From assembly GCA_022315425.1 (NCBI GenBank), contig JAIUPT010000051.1:59909-123908 (forward strand): DNA of 64,000 bases. The letters run 5' to 3'. Shown one piece after another: positions 24,487 to 36,700 of this stretch. Below the pieces are notes generated by a model that was given only the letters and a program-made list of their open reading frames with translations, searched no databases and was not told the DNA's origin. The translations under genes were made by a program, and so were the position numbers. Source of the DNA: Pseudevernia furfuracea. Taxonomy: Eukaryota; Ascomycota; Lecanoromycetes; Lecanorales; Parmeliaceae. Each line of letters opens with the position of its first letter. The first letter of the stretch is position 1.

Positions 24487-25027
24487 GCAGAAGATTCCCG
24501 GCCGCGATTTGAGCTTTGTGATCTGGTCAAGTCTGACATGCCGCAGAGAGAGCCTCAGCGTTGGCGCCTTTGCTCAATGTTCTGTCCACCAAAACGTCGA
24601 CGGCTGCATCAGATAGTGTTCAGAAAGGCAGATGAGGTGATGTTTTGCGCTGAAAGCCGAGAAGCGGACGGTGCGTCTATGTGATCATGGCTCAAACTGC
24701 AGGGGTGCAAACCTGCGGCCCGTTGCCACACAGCCAGCACCTGTTAAAAAACACACGAGAGCGCACGCTACTACTCTTGCAAAGTTTGGCTGTCTCCTTG
24801 CTGTGTCAGTAGCGCCTCCTTAGCAACAACACGGCTGGTCTAGCTTCAATCCAAAATATAGACAACACAGCAAATCTGGAAAATAGTCACAGACCATACG
24901 CTGACCTTGCGTGCTGTGACGTTTTGACGACAGCTATTGACCAACGACAGCAGCTGAGCACCACAAACAAAGCAGCAGTCAGTCACAGACAGAAAACAAG
25001 CGTAGGAAAGCTGCAGTCACCAGAGTG
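24487..25027. other. Transposon interior without recognised gene
   Basis: Between the GC-rich stretch and the satellite I see no coding signal or repeat. Confidence 0.4.
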
Positions 25028-27053
25028 TCACCAGAGCATATCATGCAGGTCACAGCATGCTGAACATGGACACAAGCAGCATTGCAGCATCATCAGCATT
25101 GTGTAGCATTGATCCACTACAGCATCACACTGCTGTTCAACAGCATCCAGGCCCACTGCAGTGCAGTGTGACCGACAAAGCATAGCATGCAAGTCACAGC
25201 ATGCTGAACATGGACACAAGCAGCACTGCAGCATCATCAGCAATGTGTAGCATTGCTGGGACATACAGACATTGATCCACTACAGCATCACACTGCTGTT
25301 CAACAGCATCCAGGCCCACTGCAGTGCAGTGTGACAGTCAAAGCATAGCATCCAAGTCACAGCATGCTGAACATGGACACAAGCAGCACTGCAGCATCAT
25401 CAGCAATGTGTAGCATTGCTGGGACATACAGACATTGATCCACTACAGCATCACACTGCTGTTCAACAGCATCCAGGCCCACTGCAGTGCAGTGTGACCG
25501 TCAAAGCATAGCATCCAAGTCACAGCATGCTGAACATGGACACAAGCAGCACTGCAGCATCATCAGCAATGTGTAGCATTGCTGGGACATACAGACATTG
25601 ATCCACTACAGCATCACACTGCTGTTCAACAGCATCCAGGCCCACTGCAGTGCAGTATGACCGACAAAGCATAGCATCCAAGTCACAGCATGCTGAACAT
25701 GGACACAAGCAGCACTGCAGCATCATCAGCAATGTGTAGCATTGCTGGGACATACAGACATTGATCCACTACAGCATCACACTGCTGTTCAACAGCATCC
25801 AGGCCCACTGCAGTGCAGTGTGACCGTCAAAGCATAGCATCCAAGTCACAGCATGCTGAACATGGACACAAGCAGCACTGCAGCATCATCAGCAATGTGT
25901 AGCATTGCTGGGACATACAGACATTGATCCACTACAGCATCACACTGCTGTTCAACAGCATCCAGCCCCACTGCAGTGCAGTGTGACCGACAAAGCATAG
26001 CATGCAAGTCACAACATGCTGAACATGGACACAAGCAGCACTGCAGCATCATCAGCAATGTGTAGCATTGCTGGGACATACAGACGTTGATCCACTACAG
26101 CATCACACTGCTGTTCAACAGCATCCAGGCCCACTGCAGTGCAGTGTGACCGACAAAGCATAGCATGCAAGTCACAACATGCTGAACATGGACACAAGCA
26201 GCACTGCAGCATCATCAGCAATGTGTAGCATTGCTGGGACATACAGACGTTGATCCACTACAGCATCACACTGCTGTTCAACAGCATCCAGGCCCACTGC
26301 AGTGCAGTGTGACCGTCAAAGCATAGCATCCAAGTCACAGCATGCTGAACATGGACACAAGCAGCACTGCAGCATCATCAGCAATGTGTAGCATTGCTGG
26401 GACATACAGACATTGATCCACTACAGCATCACACTGCTGTTCAACAGCATCCAGCCCCACTGCAGTGCAGTGTGACCGACAAAGCATAGCATGCAAGTCA
26501 CAGCATGCTGAACATGGACACAAGCAGCACTGCAGCATCATCAGCAATGTGTAGCATTGCTGGGACATACAGACATTGACCACTACAGCATCACACTGCT
26601 GTTCAACAGCATCCAGGCCCACTGCAGTGCAGTGTGACCGTCAAAGCATAGCATCCAAGTCACAGCATGCTGAACATGGACACAAGCAGCACTGCAGCAT
26701 CATCAGCAATGTGTAGCATTGCTGGGACATACAGACATTGATCCACTACAGCATCACACTGCTGTTCAACAGCATCCAGCCCCACTGCAGTGCAGTGTGA
26801 CCGACAAAGCATAGCATGCAAGTCACAGCATGCTGAACATGGACACAAGCAGCACTGCAGCATCATCAGCAATGTGTAGCATTGCTGGGACATACAGACA
26901 TTGACCACTACAGCATCACACTGCTGTTCAACAGCATCCAGGCCCACTGCAGTGCAGTGTGACCGTCAAAGCATAGCATCCAAGTCACAGCATGCTGAAC
27001 ATGGACACAAGCAGCACTGCAGCATCATCAGCAATGTGTAGCATTGCTGAGAC
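25028..27053. repeat. 163-bp satellite array inside the transposon (left arm)
   Basis: About twelve to thirteen head-to-tail units have a 163-bp period (a few are 162) and differ by single bases, such as GCATCC/GCATGC and CCGTC/CCGAC. The first unit is internally shortened, and degenerate copies continue to about 27,300. The 77- and 95-codon frames in the array come from the repeat; a 163-bp unit is not a multiple of three. Confidence 0.97.
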
Positions 27054-27369
27054 AAAATCCAGGCCCACCGTATTGCAGGATGACTGACAAAGCACAGCAT
27101 GCACGGCACAGCATGCAGCAGTACAGCATCATCAACATTGTATAGCATTGTTAAAACATAGAGAGAACTGTTCATGACAGCATCACACTGCTGTTCAAGA
27201 CTGGTCACAACACCCAGGCCCACTGCATTGCAGGGCAACTCACACAGCATGCAAATCACAGCATCCAGCAGATGGCCACATGCAGCACTGCAGCATCTTC
27301 AGCAAGGCACAGCTCTCACACAGCATCTGGCACACACTGACAAGTTCGTTGTGCTTTCAGTGTTTAAAA

Positions 27370-30300
27370 TCAGTCATCAAGGTTTGTGCGCTTGCGCTTT
27401 GGGTTGCCCTTCAGCATGTTGGCAGGCAGTGGCCACCCAAAGTGCATCAACTCAAACTCTGAGTTGCAGATTGCCTCTTTTTCATTAGACAGAAACTTTG
27501 TCAGCTTCTTCAGGGTCAGGGTGGTGCCGTTTTGGCTGCGCTTTGTTTCCACCACCTTTATGGCTGCTTCCACAACTGGGTCAGCTACTAGATAGGATCC
27601 TGCAGAGGCACACTATATTAATCTCTGACCGTCTGCAAGATGCACACTTGACAAAAACAAGGATGACATGGTGTGCTTCCATGATAATCCTTGACATGCA
27701 TGGCACAGTGTGCTCGACAAGTAGTGTCTGTCCTGAGTCCAATGTTGATGATTAATGCTGAATGTACTGATTGATTTGTGGATGTGAACTGTGCTTTGCC
27801 ACACCATATACCTTCTGAGCTGTGAGTTTCATAGATTTGCCGCAGGATGGCATAGATGATGGTCAAGCGCTCATTGACCTCCCCTCTCACTTTGGAGCCG
27901 CCCATACGCCATGGCACTTTGTGCTGCTTTGCCTCAGCCTTCTTCCGGTGCTCCAGCACCTTCAAGGGCCACTGCCGCAGCCCAGTGGTTTGGTTGAGCA
28001 AAATACCATCTGTCCACTCCATGTACAGCTCCTTGAGGCTTGGATAGTCTGCACGTCAGAGTACAATGTTCATCCTGATCTTGAGAGTGCAAGCTCAGCA
28101 AAATGCAGTCAGAAGGTGTGCCATACAACAAAGACAAGAGCGTTGCAAATTACAGCAAGCTATCTGGAGCAAGCTCAAAAGCATGTACAGTCATTGCTCA
28201 GTGCAAGTCGTATGGTACAGGATTGGGTGTGCAGTTGCATGCAATGCAGTTCAACCTTGTCGACTAGAAGAATCTGCAGCGAGCAACTTTATGGGAGGTG
28301 AAGATTGCAACAAGATTTGTTCACACTGCATGGAGCTACACAATGCACGTGTAAAAGTTCAGCAGTCCTCAAGCAAGAGCAAGAGCAGTACCCTCATCAC
28401 TACGCGTGCCCTGCCTCGGAATGCTAGCTGCCCAGCAAGTCTATGCTCGTCCTCAAAGCACTCAAAAAATTAAGACCCAGCCCAACCACCACTTGCTCAG
28501 CATAACGATTGAATTCCTCAGCACCCTTGGTTGAATGTGTGTTGAGCTTGCTGGCCAGCTTGCACATTGACTGAAAAGCTTCCCAGCTAAGGCGTGACTC
28601 ATCGTCTTCTGCGTCATCCATGCCAGGTTGCTGCTGTTCTCTTCGCAGACGTGAACGCGGCTGCAGCTGTGCATCAGGAGACTGCAAGGAGGGATTGACA
28701 CGCCTCGGATCACGAGCTGGTGGCCAAGCAGGAGGCCCATCTAGATCATCAGGCCCTGGTCCTGCCCCTGTGACACAAGGCAAAGTCTGGCTTTATTAGT
28801 AATAAGAGCGGGACAAGTGCAACACAGGTAGAGCTTTCTGTGGACCACAGGCATTTGTGTGCATGTCAATACAAAAACTGCATGGCAAACCGGCATCATG
28901 GCAAAGAGATATAATGCACTTGAAACTCAGACACTGAATGGATGTAGTCATTGGTATCATTTGCAAGATGGCAGGTAGCACAGAGCCCTCGCACCAACAC
29001 TTCTAGTCACTTGACCAAAAAGTGACTATAAAGGTCTTCAGATCACCTGAAGGATTGACGTTGGTTGAGTCAATGTTGTGCGCAGATGCAGCCATGCTTT
29101 CAGGCCTGGCAGGCATGTGACTGCTGCCACGAGGCATGCGTGCTCCTCCTGCAGAATATTCACTAGCATGGATGAACTGAAGGCAACAGATGCTATACAC
29201 ATTGTACAACATGCAGCGTATCAGGTGGACAGGCACCACTGTACAAGCAGGCAGCTCCTTGAAAACATGCCTGCTTATGATCAAGCAGAACACTTCATTT
29301 CACAACGTCAGTCTTAGTAATTGATCACGTACATTACTCAATGCCAGTGTTGCCATGTGTGACACAGGTCGTTAGCTCACCTTCATAGTTGTGGTTGTCT
29401 GAGTCACTGTTGCCAGCAGGTCCAGCTGTGGATCTAGGTCTGGCACGTCTAATTCTCGCTGGCTCAGTTCCACGTGGCACACATTGCCGCACCTGCATCA
29501 CACGTCATTTCAGGATTTACTTTTGCCAGCAGGTCCAGCTATATGTCTAGTGATAGGAAACAATGCATGGCATTGCAGGGAGGTGATGTGCGTGTCTGCG
29601 CGAAGGCCTGCCCAAGGCTAGCAGCAACAGATAGGCATACTCATCCTTGTCATAAGACTCTGTGGCTTCACACAAGCAGGGAGAATGCAACCATAGAAGC
29701 TGTTGCCAAAACCTGTCTCATGTACAGGCTTGTATATGCGTTGTATTGACAGGCATCAGATTTGACTCAAGGGTGCACAAAATGGACAGTTGGCAGAATG
29801 TCAATCACCGAACAATGCATGCCACGCTATTGCATATGTGTCTTTGCGATACGCAGTGTGATGGCAACATAAAGCATGCCCAGGACTGTGAAACAAGTCA
29901 GACGTTTGAGATAGATGTATCAAATTGACTACTAAACCCTGCAGCTATCTTACTTGAGCGGAAGCAGTTCTGTACTCGAGAGTCTGCTTTCAAAGGCCTT
30001 CCAGGTATCCAATAGCGACTTCTGACTGCTGCAAGTAGTTCTTCAGGTGAGGCGCCATTCTCAGTCTGGAGTGCCAGTTGCAAATGCGCTTTGACTGCTT
30101 GCAGGCAGTCAGAGGCAAAATGACCAACATTGTACAGCCATGCAAGGGTTGCAGCCTGCTCCATGCTCAAAGGGTACCGAGCTTCCTCATTCATGTCTTC
30201 AAGTGCAACCCCAATGCTGGTGCGGCCAGGCTTCAGCGTCTTGGGATTCAGGATCACCTTTGCTGCTGCATTAGGGGCGACGCAGGCAATGGTGTCATCG

Positions 30301-32858
30301 GCAATGCTTTTACCTGCATCTCAACGGTTTTGCATGTCAACGTGGAAAAAGAATCATTGCTCAGAAGCACTTCTGAATATACGTATGTGTTGGTAGCTTC
30401 ACAGCCTCTGCATTGCTGACAATGCTAGTGAGACCAAGCAGTGCAAGTGCAATGTGTTCTGGCAAGCTCAGCCAACAGTGCAGCTGTGAAGGACCTCAAC
30501 ATTGCAAACATGCTCAGGCTTGGCTTGGACACTCTGATTTTACCCTGAGCAAACTATGACAGTTGCCTGACCAACATGCAGACCAACAAATAAATGTCAT
30601 GGCTCACCAACATGCACTGGCTCAAAGCATTCTTTGACTTCCGAAGGCAGGGGATTGACCAGGCCTCCAGTTGGGAACAGATGCCAGCAAGCTTTCCACT
30701 GCGGTGTCTGCCTGACAGCCAGTTGGCAAGGTACTAGACAACAGCCTGTAGATGTTGCTTCCTGGCATTATCATGGTACACACCCTTGCGCCCACAGATA
30801 CGCAAGTGTAGCTGCCTGAAGCTTAGTCAGCTTTGGAGCTGGACACTGCTGCAGATGTTGTTGTATGTTGTCAAGAGAGGCTGCTCTGCTTTCAGGCCCA
30901 GGCTTCAAGTGATCATAGTCAAAGTTGACTTGACTTGCACCACCTCCTAAAGTAAGGTTTAACACGGTCTAGACAGGCAGCTGCACCGCCTGCACAAGCA
31001 TTCTGCAATTCAAGCAATTTCTATGCTATTGCTGGTATTGGATGCCAAAGTTTGACAGGGAACACAGAAGATATCAAACAAAAAAATCTGTCACCTTTTA
31101 ATTTCTTTGTAGCCTGTGCTGACATAGGCCTTCATCAGGGCCTGCAAACACATGCATGAGACTGACTCAGTACTCAGTGCATTGTACATGCCTAGCCTCC
31201 TCCTTACAGTGAGACAGACATCATTTGACAGAGCAGAAGTGTCGCGAAGCAGTGCACAAGGCCTAACTTTCATCTGTTGTGCCATTTGTGCATGACATGT
31301 CCTGAGCATGTGCAGCCAGAAATAGCAAATCAACTGACCTTTGGAATTGACATCCATTGCTGCCAAATCATAGCCAAGTGATTTAACAGCTAAGGTGCGT
31401 GATTGTGCACTGGCCAGCTGAGTGCCGCTCATCATGGAGCTGCTTACAATCTGTCCTGAGGACTCCATGAGGAGGAACATGGAGGTGTAACCATGTTCAG
31501 CAAGGAACTGAGGAAGGGGCAATTGGCCTAGCCTGAAATGATATCCTGGCTCTGTCCAATGCTTGGATAGCTGGCTGTGTGTGCCTGCTGAATTTCCATA
31601 GACACACACTGACCCGTCATGACAGCTGTAGCAGCTGAGTCTCCACAATAGTGCATCTAGAATCCAAATGTCTCGCTTCATTGCTAGGGCTGCCAAGCGC
31701 CAGCACTGTGGTGGGATGGCAGCATCTGGGCGCAGCTGCCTGAGGAAGGTTGTTCAAATAAGCTGCCTGTGCTGGAAATGTCTGGCTGCTGTCTGCTAGC
31801 ATTTCTTGCATGAAGCTGCTGCTTGACTGTGTTGCCAACATGTCTTGGACCAAGCGATTAGTGGCAACTTTGACAGCAATCTCCTCGTACAAGATTGCTG
31901 CCTGCGAGGCTGCCTTGGGCAACAACTGACAACCATTCATGCGGTGGCAGCAGCTTGTTGCAATCATGTAAGTTGCGGCCCAGAGCTACCATCAGGCGCT
32001 GTGCTTGTACGTTGCGCTGTTCCTTTGTCTTCAAAGCATCAGCAAGGTAATTAGTGCTGTTCGTCGCTGATGCTGATCTGCCAGCAGAGACCAGGATGAT
32101 GATGCAGGAAGCTTGTCATGAAGCTCTTTCAACCCACACAGCAAACACTTCTGTGCAATCAGTATACAGGACATCGAGGATCTGTGCAGCTTGCTGATCT
32201 GAGTCACCATAGTTGTCATTCTTGGCTGCACATGGCTTCAATTCCTCTTTCACAGTCTCTGTATCATGCAGTTCCAGCAAGTCCAGAGCCAGCTGTGCAT
32301 AGGTCCACTGAACTCCCTGCAGACATGGCAAACTCGCGGTTAAAGCTGAGCTATTCTGTATATTCTGGCAGTTGCTTGACCGTACTGACTGAGCATGTCT
32401 TGACATACCTTGTGCTGCAGAGCAGCAACTTGAATAACCACAAACAGCGGGTTGATCTGTCTGCTGACTACTGTTCTGAAGCACTTGAGACTTTGTCTGA
32501 CTTGGTGGCCCTCAGCTGATGAAGCCATTGCTTTGCAGCTGCAACACCGAGGATAGTCACAACAGCAACTATGATACCTGTGCTGTGCAATGCATCCAAG
32601 CCCTACCTGGCTTGGTTATGCCTTGCTTCTCGGCATACAGCACAAGGTCTGCAACAACTCATCAGTTTATCTTGTGATACAAACTTGCACAAGGCATCTC
32701 TACCTGTGCATGTTCAAAAAGTTGAAGCTGCACAGCACTCCTACCTTTGTCCAGTAGAGCTACACTGTGTGCATGAGGCTCCAATAAGCCCCCCACACAG
32801 TGCTAGGCTTACGGGGCTTTTTCCCGGCATTGCTATCGACGGGAGTTAGGCTTTGCAT
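27370..32858 (-). CDS. Transposon-encoded multi-exon protein, GCR1-like C-terminus (left arm)
   Basis: This is the only large gene in the element and so the candidate transposase, but no known catalytic motif was seen. Supported exons in gene order are 32409-32538, 31339-32316, 31095-31141, 30608-31002, 29954-30313, 29381-29492, 29047-29148, 28477-28767, 27812-28048 and 27370-27599 (stop). Nearly all have GT-AG ends and consistent phase; one donor (28476) is weak. The putative ATG at 32858 begins MQSLTPVDSNAGKKPRKPS, and its join to the next exon is unclear. The total is about 990 residues. The middle is helical and unrecognised; 28477-29492 is Pro/Arg/Ser-rich. The C-terminal exons contain LKELYMEWTDG and VNERLTIIYAILRQIYE, which resemble the GCR1-type DNA-binding domain. 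The protein ends in a basic KRKR tail. Confidence 0.65.
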
Positions 32859-33397
32859 GATTGACTATGACTGATCAAGACCGAGCGACACCTTAGGTCG
32901 CCAACTTAATGCCCAAATTGCTGCTGAATGCCCAGTTGATGCTGTAGTGGCAGAGGCATCACGCGCGGCTCTCCTGTGGTGCAGTCTGCTGAGTACGGCA
33001 TTGCATCCTACTTAAGCATGTAAATTTGAGTTGACAAGCGACGCGTACGATCGATCGCAGCGCTGCCCAAAGAGATAATACACGCTTGACAGTTTGTGGA
33101 AGCTCCGTGCAGCTTGCGGCCCCTAATGAACGCGCACAAGCGCAGCAATAGTCACAAAGCTGAGTGTTCGAGCTGTGCTGCCCCGAATACTTGCCACCCA
33201 CGTTTTAGGGCGGAATGCCGCTTATAGCTACGTATCACGCCGTGCCCCCTTCTTCCCTCACACGTTATTATCGCTATCGTATTCACAGGTTATTCAGGTG
33301 CGGTACCCTGCGATACCTACTCTGCGATGACGCACTGGCTGAGGGTCGTGCGGTACAGTGCGAAACATACTAAGTTACTAATTGTGTGCGAGGTTTG

Positions 33398-33417
33398 TAA
33401 TATCGCTGCGTACCCTG
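33398..33417 (-). repeat. Transposon terminal inverted repeat, right
   Basis: A 20-bp perfect reverse complement of 23875-23894. Confidence 0.9.
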
Positions 33418-33425
33418 CATATGTG
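33418..33425. repeat. 8-bp target-site duplication, right copy
   Basis: CATATGTG, identical to 23867-23874. Confidence 0.9.
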
Positions 33426-33798
33426 CAAAAGCTTTTGCAAATTTTGCTGAAGCTCATCTGGTCCCGGGGATGGCACATTCGCGGTCACATGTGGCACTGA
33501 GTTGTGGGGTTTTTAAGCGCGGTTTGCCGAATGCGCTTGTGCTCGCTGACGCAAGCAGCGGAGAACCCATAGCATTACAGGACTGAGCATCGCAGACTCG
33601 GTGGTCAAGCTCTTTATTTGTGCGGGGAGCGACCAGGCATGCAAACCGCACCTCGACTGTGTGTTGCTTTTGGTTTCTTGCTGCTTGGCTGGGATATCTG
33701 CTGTTTGTTTTGGTGCATATTAATGATTGCTTGAGAGTCTGACTGTTTGTCATCCCGTCTTGCAGGGCCGAATTCCGTCAGGAGCAGCCATCGTCAAC
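33426..33798. other. Upstream region of the AIG1-type gene
   Basis: It probably holds the promoter and 5' untranslated region of the GTPase gene. A frame open across the transposon insertion point continues into the first part of this stretch (see the insertion-site finding). Confidence 0.4.
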
Positions 33799-36700
33799 AT
33801 GTCGGATCACTCAGGTACATCAGTGTCGTGTAGTTTTCGCTCCGTGTCACGGCCCGCAAAAATACCTGGGTGCATCAGCGTTCGTGCCGACCAGATGGCG
33901 CTGTCATCTTGGTCGTTTTCCTTGGCCACAATGCATATGCTGGGAGAAATTCTCGTCATGCTTTTGGTCCTTTCCTGGCTGTGCCTTGTTGGCTTCGGCA
34001 CCCTCCATATAGTGCCTGCGTTGTGCGGCATCTGCAGCTCCTGAGCAAAGCTCATGTTGTAGGACCTGAGGAGGACTGGGAAGTCCTGAGCTCTGGCATC
34101 TCTCGTCCCTCCAGTCCTGAGCCAGTGGCACACCCTCCAGCTGACACCTTGTTTGACCAAGATCTCCTGAGCTTGTCAAACTCTGGCTCCTATACAACTC
34201 ATGCTTCTGGACTTCATGCTTCAGCTGGGAGCTTGAAGTCTGACAGAGGTGCTGGCCAACACCGCCCAGCCTCTCTGTCTCATGTTTTGTCTGTCACCCT
34301 GTCTGGTACAGAAGATGCTCAGTCCCTCATGCTTATGGCTGGCAACAGCAACAGTCCAGCACCAAAGCATGAACTGAGCCCCTTTGCTGGGCAGAGCCCA
34401 TTTCCCAACGGCAGCACAGACTCACTGGCCAGTCTGAGCCATAGTGTGAAGGATGCCCAGCCAACCCCAGCCCTCTCAAGAAACAGCAGCAGCATGTCTG
34501 AGCGCTCCAACTACGACATTGACAGCAGTGCTTTTGAGCACATCACCCGGGCGTCACTCAGCAGCCCTGTTTCACACCAGTCCCAGGCAGATTTCAGCTC
34601 TCATGGAAGCAGCCCCATGGTTCGCCTCTGCTTGCACCCAGACACCACAGCATCCAACAGGCTTGTGTATGCTGCTCTGGAGTTTCAAGACACCAATCCT
34701 TCGCAGAGTCAGGCTTCAGCATACTCAGCAGATGCTGGAGACACAGATGATGACATGGGCATGGATGTAGAGCCTTCTGAGCCAGCAACTGATGGCGTCA
34801 GTGCTATGGTGAATGAGGCTCCTATGGACGTAGGGGATGCTGACACCAACAAGCAACCCTTGACTCTGCTGCTGCTGGGCAAGACTGGCAATGGCAAGTC
34901 TGCGACAGGCAACACTATCCTGGGTACGTTGCTCCCATGCGCTCCATCATTCAATATGGGCGCAACCCACATTTTGCTCTGTGTATCTGCTACTCACTCA
35001 CCATTTGTGCTCACAAAGTAACACTGAAGCTTCAGTGGCTTGTGCACAAGCCTCCCTGGGTCAACCTGTTTTCCACTGTCAATGTCACTTTCTGTTTCCA
35101 TTGTCAATGTCATCTTTGTGGCTTTGCAGGGCGCCGTGCTTTCCAGGCCAAGTGCAGCGCAAGGTCTGTGACTACCCACAGCCAGCTGAAAGCACCGTCT
35201 TCAATGACCGCCTCATCACTGTCATTGACACTCCAGGTATACCAGATTTGGACACCAAGTTTCTTTTGTTGACAGGACTGGATGTTGCTTCTGATCATGT
35301 TGTGAAAGTGCTTGGCATGGCAGTAAAGCAGAGCAACTCCTGAAACCAAGCTGTCATAGTTGCAGCTTGTTTTCAGGAGTTGCTCTACTTCACTGCCATG
35401 CCAAGCAACATGTTATCATGCCCAGGTGGGCATGCCCAGTTGGGACGCTCTGTGCTTCAATTTCTTGATGCGCACCAGTCAGCCGGACAACAGCAAAAGG
35501 AACATTGCACCAAACACCCTAGCCTGGCACATTTTATTGCAGCAGCCTACCTGCCTCAGTACATTTGGCCCACATCCCAATTTCACAAGGTTGTGAGCTT
35601 GCAGGGCTGTTTGACACGGCTGCCAGTCAGATTGAGGTGTGCAATGAGCTGACAAGGGCTATGGTCATGTCACAGCATGGCATCCATGCAATCCTGCTGG
35701 TTCTCACCACCAGTGCACGCTTCACAGCAGAAGAAGTCGCCTGCCTCAACTACCTGCGCAGTGCCTATGGTGGGCAGCTGCTGCGCCACTGCATTCTGGT
35801 CTTCACTCATGGGGACAGCCTGGAGGAGGAGCAGACTCCACTGGAGGAGTTTTTGAGGAACTGCCCAGAGTCTCTGCAGGTGCGCAGCATTGTGACCCAA
35901 CACAGCAGTTTGTCACACAGACCCTTATGCGCATGTTGAGCTTGCGGCCCACGGTGGTAGACAGACGGTGGCGTGTTTCTGTCGTTTGACTTTCGTGGTG
36001 TCTATGCATGGTTCACTGCTGCTGCTTGTGCTTCTGCACGATTGACTGACTGCAGCTGAGCATGTACCGTCTGACAGACACTGAAGTGCAAAGCAGGCCA
36101 CAGCGTCTTCTTTGCATGCTGCCAGCTGGTCGATATGCCCATCATACACTCCCATGCATGTGCATTGTCACATGCATTGCACAGGCTGCTGTGTGTCCAT
36201 CTTATTGCATATCCCCTGAATTTTAGGCAGCCCTGCCAACTTCATCCATTGTGTCCCTTTTTTACACTGTCCTCAATTTGAGGCGGCTATGCAGCTACAT
36301 GCTGTGCCCATGTGCAGGTGGTGCTTGATGAGGTGGCAGGGCGCCAGGTGGCAGTCAACAACAGGGCTGGCCGCAGCAATGGTCAGGTGGAGGTCCTGCT
36401 GGGCCATGTGGACGCCTTGCTGGCAGGCAATGGCAACACCCTCTTCACCCCATCTGATGAGCCTGCACCTGTCGTCCAGCCTGCAGGTGAACATCATGCA
36501 GCCTGCTCTGTATGCACTTGCCAAACCTTGTGCCAAAGTACATGGTCATGGGCAAAAGGTGTTTTGTACTGGACACAACGTGAAATGTAAAGTGTGAGGT
36601 GATGTGATGGGATGAATAGGACCGGGTGGGGTGGGATGAGATGGGGTTGTATAGGATGGGATGGGAATGGAGTGGAGAGCCATCAGTTGGCTCTGCTGCT

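Larger units (their letters stand above)
23875..33417. mobile_element. Complete DNA transposon of about 9.5 kb with TIRs and 8-bp TSD (left arm)
   Basis: The first 20 bases (CAGGGTACGCAGCGATATTA) are the exact reverse complement of the last 20 (33398-33417). Both ends are flanked by the direct repeat CATATGTG. Beyond 20 bp the ends are only loosely similar but share GCGATA, GGTAC and AATTAGTAA-like words, suggesting subterminal binding sites. Inside are a multi-exon minus-strand gene (27370-32858), a 163-bp satellite and a GC-rich stretch. An 8-bp duplication with CAGGG ends is seen in hAT and some other superfamilies, but I found no hAT-type transposase motif. The superfamily is therefore left open. 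Confidence 0.85.

Noticed and set aside
25028..27053. CRISPR-like regular repeat array
   Set aside because: The whole 163-bp unit repeats with no variable spacers, and the setting is eukaryotic.
25028..27060. Repeated 77- and 95-codon minus-strand frames that look like a tandem gene family
   Set aside because: They follow the 163-bp satellite period, shift frame between units and recur identically in the mirror array; they are repeat artefacts.
23867..33425. Assignment of the transposon to hAT
   Set aside because: The 8-bp duplication and CAGGG ends fit, but no hAT dimerisation or RNase-H-like motif was recognised in its protein, so the call is left open.
33727..34044. Plus-strand frame with a hydrophobic stretch upstream of the GTPase
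   Set aside because: It overlaps the GTPase first intron, whose splice sites join MSDHS in phase to the next exon; the hydrophobic run is probably chance.
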